Positions 58,372 to 64,000 of a stretch of 64,000 nt of DNA are shown piece after piece (the first letter of the stretch is position 1; every line of letters starts with the position of its first letter). Both the position numbers and the translations under genes were made by a program. Below the pieces are notes generated by a model that had not been told where the DNA came from, searched no databases, and saw only the letters and a program-made list of their open reading frames with translations. This DNA is from Mesorhizobium sp. Z1-4 (GTDB taxonomy: Bacteria; Pseudomonadota; Alphaproteobacteria; Rhizobiales; Rhizobiaceae), in contig NZ_RCIO01000001.1 of the NCBI RefSeq assembly GCF_004000235.1, positions 62,001-126,000 on the forward strand, written 5' to 3'.

Positions 58372-58713
58372 TCAGCCCAATCCGAGTTGCGTGCTTATCG
58401 CCCGTTCGACTGCCTTGATGTCGCTATCGCTTAGGCTTCCGATGCGCTGTCTCAGTCGCTGCCTGCTGGCAGTTGTAAGCTGGTCGGCCAAGGCCTTGCG
58501 GCGTTCACCATTCAAGAGAACAAGCGCTTCCGAAGGGAACACCCTGTCAACATTGCTTGTCAGCGGCACGACCTGAAGTCGGTTCAGGTGTCGGTTTGAA
58601 GCATCATTTGAGACAACTATTGCCGGACGGGTTTTGCGAATTTCACCACCGACCGACGGGTCGAAAGAGATCCACCAGACCTCGCCCCGGCGCGGCGTGT
58701 TATCGGGGCTCAT
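58372..58713 (-). CDS. MazF/PemK-type toxin
   Basis: A 113-residue endoribonuclease. The family pattern [20 protein letters not shown], then [17 protein letters not shown] and [20 protein letters not shown] is complete, including the Arg and Thr of the active site. It overlaps the antitoxin by 14 bases at its start. It cleaves mRNA at short sequence motifs in relatives; target not predicted. Confidence 0.92.
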   Translation of the reverse strand: MSPDNTPRRGEVWWISFDPSVGGEIRKTRPAIVVSNDASNRHLNRLQVVPLTSNVDRVFPSEALVLLNGERRKALADQLTTASRQRLRQRIGSLSDSDIKAVERAISTQLGLG

Positions 58714-58927
58714 CGGCGACGTCCGCGATCATCGCCTCCGACCACACCAGCGCATCCTGCTCGCGCTCTTCATCAGCGGCCATGTCGCGGTATGCAGCGT
58801 CGAGTTCGTCGCCAATCACATGGGGACGTGCAAGATCATTCAGGAACTTGCTTATCTTCCGCTGCCCTATGCGACGGTGCAGGCCCGAATAGACTTCGTC
58901 ATCGACTGTGATCGTAAGCTTTCTCAT
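58700..58927 (-). CDS. Ribbon-helix-helix-type antitoxin of the MazF pair
   Basis: A 75-residue antitoxin with a short N-terminal DNA-binding region ([20 protein letters not shown], then [15 protein letters not shown]) and an acidic tail ([14 protein letters not shown]) that should cover the toxin. The ATG at 58927 lies inside the inverted repeat with no Shine-Dalgarno, suggesting leaderless translation. Upstream is the end of purD. Confidence 0.85.
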   Translation of the reverse strand: MRKLTITVDDEVYSGLHRRIGQRKISKFLNDLARPHVIGDELDAAYRDMAADEEREQDALVWSEAMIADVADEPR

Positions 58928-58964
58928 AATACGTATAATTACACGTATTAACGGGCTTTTTCAA
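58925..58964 (-). promoter_or_regulatory. Promoter and operator of the MazF-type TA pair, inside the 3' end of purD
   Basis: On the minus strand TTGAAA (58964-58959) and TAATTA (58941-58936) form a sigma-70-like pair with 17-bp spacing; the -35 coincides with the last purD codons (Leu-Glu-Lys). An 8+8 inverted repeat TAATACGT ... ACGTATTA at 58927-58950 overlaps the -10 and the ATG. The expected transcription start is within about two bases of the ATG. These are predictions from sequence. Confidence 0.6.
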
Positions 58965-60237
58965 GATTCTCCCGTGCCACCGCGCGCCAGCCGATGTCGC
59001 GGCGGCAGAAGCCACCCCGCCAGTCGATCTTGTCGACGGCGGCATAGGCAGCGGCGCGCGCTGCAGTCACGCTGGCACCAAGTGCCGTGACATTGAGCAC
59101 GCGCCCGCCGGCCGCGACCAGGTTCGCGCCGTCCAGAGCGGTGCCGGCATGAAAAATCTCCACACCCTCGGCTGCGTCCGCGGCGTCGGTACCCCCGATC
59201 ACCGATCCCTTGTCCGTCCTGCCCGGGTAGCCGTTGGTGGCCATGACCACCGCCAAAGCCGCTTCGTCCCGCCAGTTGGCCGAGACGTCCGCAAGCCTGC
59301 CATCGGCCGCGGCGGCCAGCAGCGGCAGGAGGTCGGTGTCGAGCCGCATCATCAGCACCTGGCATTCGGGGTCGCCGAAACGGACATTGTATTCGATCAG
59401 CTTCGGCCCATCCTCGGTGATCATAAGCCCGGCGAACAGCACGCCGGTGAAGGGCGTGCCCGTCTCGGCCATGCCGCGCAGCGACGGCTCCACGATCTCG
59501 CGCATCACGCGCGCCGACATTTCCGGTGTCATCACCGGAGCCGGGGAATAAGCGCCCATGCCGCCGGTGTTGGGACCGGTATCGCCCTCCCCGACAGCCT
59601 TGTGGTCCTGCGCCGTGCCGAAGGGCAGCGCGGTCGTGCCGTCGCAGATGAAGAAGCAGCTCGCCTCTTCGCCAACGAGCTTTTCCTCGATGACGACTTC
59701 CGCCCCGGCGTCGCCGAACGCGCCTTCGAAACAGTCATCGACGGCGGCAAACGCCTCGTCCAGAGTTTCGGCGACGGTTACTCCCTTGCCCGCGGCGAGG
59801 CCGTCGGCCTTGATGACAATCGGCGCGCCGACCTGACGCAGATAGGCTTTCGCCTTTGGAGCATTGTTGAAGCGCTGCCAAGCGGCGGTAGGGACACCGC
59901 AGCGGTCGCACAGTTCCTTGGTGAAACCCTTGGAGCCCTCAAGCTTGGCTGCTTCAGCGGAAGGCCCAAAAACCTTGATGCCTTCCCTGGCGAGTGCATC
60001 CGCAAGGCCGGCAACGAGCGGCGCCTCCGGGCCGACGATCACAAGCGCAATCTCGTTTTGCCGGCAGAAACCGGCAACGGCATCATGATCGGTGACATCG
60101 AGCGCCAGACAGCTGGCGTGTTTCGCGATACCGGGATTGCCCGGCGCGGCAAAGAGCGTGCCGAGCAATGGGGATTGGGCAAGTTTCCAGGCAAGCGCAT
60201 GTTCGCGCCCGCCGGAACCGATCAGAAGAACGTTCAT
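58948..60237 (-). CDS. purD: Phosphoribosylamine-glycine ligase
   Basis: A 429-residue ATP-grasp enzyme, second step of purine synthesis. The start [19 protein letters not shown] is diagnostic; the ATP-grasp core includes [32 protein letters not shown] and [15 protein letters not shown]. Normal length. The stop TAA overlaps the operator of the downstream TA pair. Divergent from ubiA across 185 bases with no visible ORF. An upstream in-frame extension to 60630 is antisense noise. Confidence 0.96.
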   Translation of the reverse strand: MNVLLIGSGGREHALAWKLAQSPLLGTLFAAPGNPGIAKHASCLALDVTDHDAVAGFCRQNEIALVIVGPEAPLVAGLADALAREGIKVFGPSAEAAKLEGSKGFTKELCDRCGVPTAAWQRFNNAPKAKAYLRQVGAPIVIKADGLAAGKGVTVAETLDEAFAAVDDCFEGAFGDAGAEVVIEEKLVGEEASCFFICDGTTALPFGTAQDHKAVGEGDTGPNTGGMGAYSPAPVMTPEMSARVMREIVEPSLRGMAETGTPFTGVLFAGLMITEDGPKLIEYNVRFGDPECQVLMMRLDTDLLPLLAAAADGRLADVSANWRDEAALAVVMATNGYPGRTDKGSVIGGTDAADAAEGVEIFHAGTALDGANLVAAGGRVLNVTALGASVTAARAAAYAAVDKIDWRGGFCRRDIGWRAVARENLEKAR

Positions 60238-60422
60238 GAAACCTCGCGGCGGCGGTTGGCTAAGCGTTGCGCTATTGCCACTGCGGCCCGGGGTCAAGGG
60301 TTTGCCCGCCAGCTTTGGACAGGTTTTACCTGGAACCGTGGCGCGGCCCGCTCGTTGTGCTGACGAGAGCTGGACAACACGCCAGCTTGACGCTGCGCCA
60401 ACCGCCTGCCACTTGCTCACAC

Positions 60423-61406
60423 ATGGACACCATCCAATCCAAAGGCGTTCGCGGCCGGGTTTCCGATGCTCCGTCGGGGCACTGGGTCTATCGCGTGCTG
60501 CCCCGTGCGCTGTGGCCGCATGCGCAACTCGCGCGCTGGGACAGACCGATCGGCTGGCAGCTTCTGCTTTGGCCCTGCTGGTGGGCCACCGCGCTTGCCG
60601 CGCTCGCCTATGCGAAGCCGGGTGCGGCAATCCTCGACGTTATGCCCTCGCCCTATCACCTCGTGCTGTTTCTGATCGGCGCGCTGGCGATGCGCGGCGC
60701 GGGCTGCACCTATAACGACCTGGTCGACGAGAACATCGACACACAGGTCGAGCGTACGCGCTCGCGCCCGCTGCCGTCCGGGCAAATCACCCGCAAACAG
60801 GCCTGGGTTTTCCTGGTCGTTCAGGCGCTTTTTGGTTTGGCAGTACTCATTCAGTTCAACTGGTTCACAGTTCTGCTGGGCGTTGCCTCGCTCGGTATCG
60901 TCGCGCTTTATCCCTTTGCGAAGCGCTTCACCGACTGGCCGCAGTTTTTCCTCGGGCTTGCCTTCTCATGGGGCGCGCTGATGGGCTGGGCGGGGCATTT
61001 CGGCAGCCTTTCACTGGCACCTTTCCTGCTTTATTCGGGCTCGATCCTATGGGTGATCGGCTACGATACGATCTACGCGCATCAGGACAAGGAAGACGAC
61101 GCGCTGGTGGGCGTACGCTCCACCGCTCGGCTGTTCGGCGCGCGAACGAAGCAGGCTTTGGTGTTACTTTATGGCGGTGCGCTGCTGTTTTTCGCGGTGG
61201 CATTCGCGCTTGCCGCGGTGCCGATGCCCGCACTCGCCGGGCTGGTGGCCGCCGGCGCGCATATGGCGCGGCAAATCCGGGTTCTCGACATCGACGACCC
61301 GGATCAGTGTCTGCAGCTTTTCAGATCCAACAATGTGGTCGGCTGGCTGATATTCCTCGGCCTTCTGGGCGGAGGAGCCTGGGCCGTTATCAGCCCAAGC
61401 TTCTAA
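60423..61406 (+). CDS. ubiA: 4-hydroxybenzoate octaprenyltransferase
   Basis: A 327-residue integral membrane enzyme in ubiquinone synthesis. The first aspartate motif is [20 protein letters not shown] and the second [13 protein letters not shown]; about nine helices are visible. The start [20 protein letters not shown] is chosen at 60423; the longer reading to 60267 lacks coding character. It supplies the quinone used with the oxidase encoded at 24.5-30 kb. It ends five bases before the convergent DUF6101 gene. Confidence 0.95.
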   Translation: MDTIQSKGVRGRVSDAPSGHWVYRVLPRALWPHAQLARWDRPIGWQLLLWPCWWATALAALAYAKPGAAILDVMPSPYHLVLFLIGALAMRGAGCTYNDLVDENIDTQVERTRSRPLPSGQITRKQAWVFLVVQALFGLAVLIQFNWFTVLLGVASLGIVALYPFAKRFTDWPQFFLGLAFSWGALMGWAGHFGSLSLAPFLLYSGSILWVIGYDTIYAHQDKEDDALVGVRSTARLFGARTKQALVLLYGGALLFFAVAFALAAVPMPALAGLVAAGAHMARQIRVLDIDDPDQCLQLFRSNNVVGWLIFLGLLGGGAWAVISPSF

Positions 61407-61411
61407 CCCGA

Positions 61412-61975
61412 TCAGCTGCGGGCGATGATCTCTTCGCCCTTGACCACCAACCGCAATCCAAGCTGGCCGCATTTGCGGCGCGCAAGGAAGCGCGGGCGGC
61501 GACGCACTGAAGCCTTGCCCTGGCGGCGTTCATGCACCGGCGCGACTTGGCGTTCGCCGATCGTGTCTTCCAGCACACGGGCAACACCGTCGGCCTCGAC
61601 CAGCATCATCGGCAGGCCATAAGCCTCCGACCATGCACGCCAGTCGGCCGCCACATCGTCCAGATCGCTGGCGACAAGCAGCGGCACCGACAGCGAATCG
61701 TCGGCGTGGAGCAGTTCCAGCGTTACCGTCACCTCGCCGCTGTCGTCCTCGATTGCACGCGCTGCGACGCCGCGGAAGGCCGACGCCGGAATCGCAATGC
61801 TGACCGGCAGGCGGGAATTCTTCAGATGACGTTTGATCGTCGCGCCGCGGCGGTCGATGGTGAAAAGCACGTCGCCGTGCTCGTCGCTCAGCGCGTAGGT
61901 CACGACCTGCGGCAGACGATAGGGGTCGAGCCGCATATTGCTGCCCGCCCAGACTGGCATCAGTCCGGTGTTCAT
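61412..61975 (-). CDS. DUF6101 family protein
   Basis: A 187-residue soluble protein with start MNTGLMPVWAGSNMRLDPYR and blocks IDRRGATIKRHLKNSRLPVS, then a very basic tail (RRQGKASVRRRPRFLARRK). The family is conserved in rhizobia but has no function. It has two cysteine-poor domains and no signal. ATG at 61975 is used; an upstream reading to 62095 is spurious. The leader carries two TTAACC-like half sites (see findings). Confidence 0.8.
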   Translation of the reverse strand: MNTGLMPVWAGSNMRLDPYRLPQVVTYALSDEHGDVLFTIDRRGATIKRHLKNSRLPVSIAIPASAFRGVAARAIEDDSGEVTVTLELLHADDSLSVPLLVASDLDDVAADWRAWSEAYGLPMMLVEADGVARVLEDTIGERQVAPVHERRQGKASVRRRPRFLARRKCGQLGLRLVVKGEEIIARS

Positions 61976-62155
61976 ATTGTGCCTTCCTGTCTCTCCTGAG
62001 AGCCGTAGCCGGATCCCTGAACGGGTTTGCCCCGTTTCTTGATTGGGAGAGTAGCGCCGGCACCTTACCGGCAGGCGAAGAACTTCGGTTAACAATCGCT
62101 GATCGGAACGATGGTTAGCGAAAGCTCACTGAGGCCCGTTCATCTTTGCCGATTG

Positions 62156-63586
62156 TCAGATGACCTTGTTGGGGTTCATGATTCCCAGCGGGTCGATCGC
62201 ACGTTTGACTGCACGCATGAGTTCCGTGGCGACCGGCGGCGCGGTGGCGATCAACTCATCACGCTTCAGCCTGCCAATGCCATGTTCGGCGGAAAACGAA
62301 CCGCCCAGATTGTGCACCAACGCGTGTACCGTCTCGTTCATCCGGCCGTAAAGAGCCTGGAAGGCGGCACTGTCGCCGCCGACAGGTTCCGAGACATTGT
62401 AGTGCAGATTGCCATCGCCCATGTGGCCGAAACAGACGACGCGCGCGCCCGGTGCCACTTGTTCGACCAGATCGGCGCCCTCGGCGATGAACCGCGGAAT
62501 TGCCGCAACGGGCACCGAAATGTCGTGCTTGATCGAAAATCCTTCCGGCTTCTGCGCTTCCGACATGTTTTCGCGCAGGGCCCAGAAATCGCTGAACTGC
62601 TGGCCGCTTGCCGCAATGGCGGCGTCGAGCACGACGCCCTGCTCCATCGCCGCCGTCAGAATGTCCTCGATGAGTTCACGCGCATCGCTCGCCGAACGGA
62701 CGGAAGAAATTTCCAGCATAACGTAGCAGGGATAACGCTCCGCCAGCGGCCGCTGTGCGGACGGATTGTGCCTTAGCAGGAATTCGAGCGGCGTTTCCAT
62801 GACAAGCTCGAACGCGGTGACCGAGGGGCCGCCACGGTCCTGCGCGAGGCGGTAAAGGCCAAGCGCTTCGTCCGGAGAGTTGAGCCCGGCCCAGGCGATC
62901 TCCCGGCTTTTGGGCCTTGGGAACAACTTCAGCACCGCCGCGGTGATGATGCCAAGCGTGCCCTCACCGCCAACAAAAAGGTCCTTCAGGTCGTAGCCGG
63001 TGTTGTCCTTCTTCAGCTTGCGCAGATCGTCGAAAATGCGGCCGTCGGGGAGCACGACCTCCAGGCCGAGGCAAAGCTCGCGCGCATTGCCGTAGGCAAG
63101 CACGCCAGTTCCACCGGCATTTGAGGAAAGGTTGCCGCCGATCTGGCAACTGCCCTGCGAGCCGAGCGAAAGCGGAAACAGCCGGTCGGCGCCATCTGCC
63201 GCCTCCTGCAGCGTCTGCAATACGACACCCGCCTCGGCGGTGATCGTGTTGGACGTCGTGTCGATTTCGCGAATGCGGTTCATGCGTGAAAGCGAAACGA
63301 CGATTTCCCTGCCGCTGCCATCCGGCATCTGGCCGCCGACAAGCCCGGTGTTGCCGCCTTGCGGAACGACGGGGGTACGGGTCTCGCTGGCAAGCGCCAT
63401 GATGCGGCTTACCTCGTCGGTGCACCCTGGCCTCAGCACCAGCGGCGTGCTCCCGCCGAACAGGCCCCTGCGCTCAACCGTATAGGGTGCGATATCCGCC
63501 TCAGCGGTCAGTGCATATCTGTCGCCGACAATCCCGGCAAAACTGCGGATCAGCGTTTCATCGAGCGGTTGGGCGGGCGCGTCCAT
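62156..63586 (-). CDS. FAD-linked 2-hydroxyacid dehydrogenase (GlcD/D2HGDH-like)
   Basis: A 476-residue flavoprotein. The FAD-binding domain carries PQGGNTGLVGGQMPDGSG and the block GSCQIGGNLSSNAGGTGVL; the C-terminal oxidase domain ends CFGHMGDGNLHYNVS and SAEHGIGRLKRDEL. Related enzymes oxidise D-2-hydroxyglutarate, D-lactate or glycolate; the substrate is not fixed. The tsaC-type gene lies upstream (10-base gap). Confidence 0.93.
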   Translation of the reverse strand: MDAPAQPLDETLIRSFAGIVGDRYALTAEADIAPYTVERRGLFGGSTPLVLRPGCTDEVSRIMALASETRTPVVPQGGNTGLVGGQMPDGSGREIVVSLSRMNRIREIDTTSNTITAEAGVVLQTLQEAADGADRLFPLSLGSQGSCQIGGNLSSNAGGTGVLAYGNARELCLGLEVVLPDGRIFDDLRKLKKDNTGYDLKDLFVGGEGTLGIITAAVLKLFPRPKSREIAWAGLNSPDEALGLYRLAQDRGGPSVTAFELVMETPLEFLLRHNPSAQRPLAERYPCYVMLEISSVRSASDARELIEDILTAAMEQGVVLDAAIAASGQQFSDFWALRENMSEAQKPEGFSIKHDISVPVAAIPRFIAEGADLVEQVAPGARVVCFGHMGDGNLHYNVSEPVGGDSAAFQALYGRMNETVHALVHNLGGSFSAEHGIGRLKRDELIATAPPVATELMRAVKRAIDPLGIMNPNKVI

Positions 63587-63595
63587 CACCAAACG

Positions 63596-64000
63596 CTACT
63601 CACCTTGCCCTGTCATGTCACGCGGGGCGGCGGCCCTGCGCAAACGATCGTTGATCGCCTCGCCAAGCCCCTCTTCCGGAATTGGTTCGACGGCAATTGC
63701 CGTCGCTTGCGCGCGGTCGAGTTCGCGCATGGCGGAAAACAGATTGGCCGCCGCTTCGCGCAGATCACCCGCCTCGGAGAGGTTGACGGTCGCTGCGGCT
63801 TGCCCGGAGCCTTGTGCGCGCCGCGGGCCGAATGCCAGCAGCGCCTCGCCGGAGTTCACCTCCCGCGCTCCCAGCCGCACAGGCAGCTGCGGCGCATAAT
63901 GCGAGAGAAGCATGCCTGGTGCCTGCACCGTGGCGCCTGTTACTGCCTCAAGCCGGGTTTTCACAACATCTTCAATAGCTTCGCGTGCAACCCCGCCCGG
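63596..64000 (-). CDS. tsaC: Threonylcarbamoyl-AMP synthase (Sua5 type), C-terminal part
   Basis: Partial: the frame runs off the right end. Residues visible are the Sua5 C-terminal domain, beginning PGGVAREAIEDVV, then GMLLSHYAPQLPVRLGAREV and ending LGEAINDRLRRAA, typical of the long Sua5 form that makes the t6A tRNA precursor TC-AMP. The short TsaC lacks this tail, so the gene is the Sua5 type. It precedes the FAD dehydrogenase gene. Confidence 0.88.
   Translation of the reverse strand, partial: PGGVAREAIEDVVKTRLEAVTGATVQAPGMLLSHYAPQLPVRLGAREVNSGEALLAFGPRRAQGSGQAAATVNLSEAGDLREAAANLFSAMRELDRAQATAIAVEPIPEEGLGEAINDRLRRAAAPRDMTGQGE

Noticed and set aside
59149-60363. 404-codon plus-strand frame opposite purD
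   Set aside because: Antisense to purD and without any domain or plausible start context.

Overview
The window is GC-rich chromosomal DNA from an alphaproteobacterium. Gene content and order point to the Hyphomicrobiales (Rhizobiales), and the Phyllobacteriaceae/Rhizobiaceae neighbourhood fits best. Markers are a CcrM-type GANTC methyltransferase, the ctaC-ctaD-ctaB-coxF-ctaG-ctaE-DUF983-SURF1-ispH-thrB-rnhA block, the smc/dsbA/DUF721/mutY cluster, IalB, an RT0821-type lipoprotein beside pdxH, DUF1344 and DUF6101. I do not assign a genus. No rRNA, tRNA, CRISPR array, insertion sequence or phage gene was seen. Most of the window is ordinary core genome with small accessory inserts.

Layout. 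1-3.2 kb: start of smc, a thioredoxin-fold lipoprotein and DUF721, divergent from mutY-HAD. 3.2-7.2 kb: sugar-nucleotide genes (manC, manB, galE) with a low-GC patch in manB. 7.3-9.4 kb: ccrM and a HAD phosphatase. 9.4-11.3 kb: a divergent TetR/MFS pair with twin operators. 11.4-18.9 kb: lipoprotein, thrC, M16 peptidase, GNAT, a membrane GGDEF-EAL protein and YqgE. 19-30 kb: DsbD-N protein and peroxiredoxin, then a long minus-strand cluster covering cytochrome c oxidase structure and assembly, isoprenoid (ispH), threonine (thrB) and rnhA; an L,D-transpeptidase broken by an in-frame TAA sits inside it. 30-36 kb: IalB, a small membrane ORF, tldD, a RES/Xre toxin-antitoxin (TA) pair, a sirtuin, an RNA methyltransferase and TlyA. 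36-42.7 kb: dxs, pirin, a VapC/Phd pair, DUF2277, xseB, a deacetylase-like enzyme and a membrane protein.

42.7-45.6 kb: an FG-GAP-like protein overlapping a second TetR, divergent from a second MFS pump, with three near-identical palindromes between them. 45.7-52 kb: ribB, aroC, DUF1344, a histidine phosphatase, fabI, a DnaJ-type co-chaperone, an RT0821-type lipoprotein and pdxH. 52-55.3 kb: TadG-like, TadE-like and a LuxR solo in an AT-richer stretch. 55.5-58 kb: enoyl-CoA hydratase and a large acyl-CoA dehydrogenase. 58-64 kb: a Cys-rich mini-protein, a MazF-type TA pair whose promoter lies in the 3' end of purD, purD, ubiA, DUF6101, an FAD-linked 2-hydroxyacid dehydrogenase and the end of a threonylcarbamoyl-AMP synthase gene.

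How the parts fit. The heme-copper oxidase block carries subunits (CtaC, CtaD, CtaE), heme O synthesis (CtaB), copper insertion (CtaG) and assembly help (SURF1), with ubiA supplying quinone. Threonine synthesis is split between thrC and thrB. No large new multi-gene system was found. The most informative novelties are regulatory: repeated palindromic operators at both TetR/MFS pairs, helically phased repeats at two TA modules, and a probably leaderless TA operon embedded in the end of purD.
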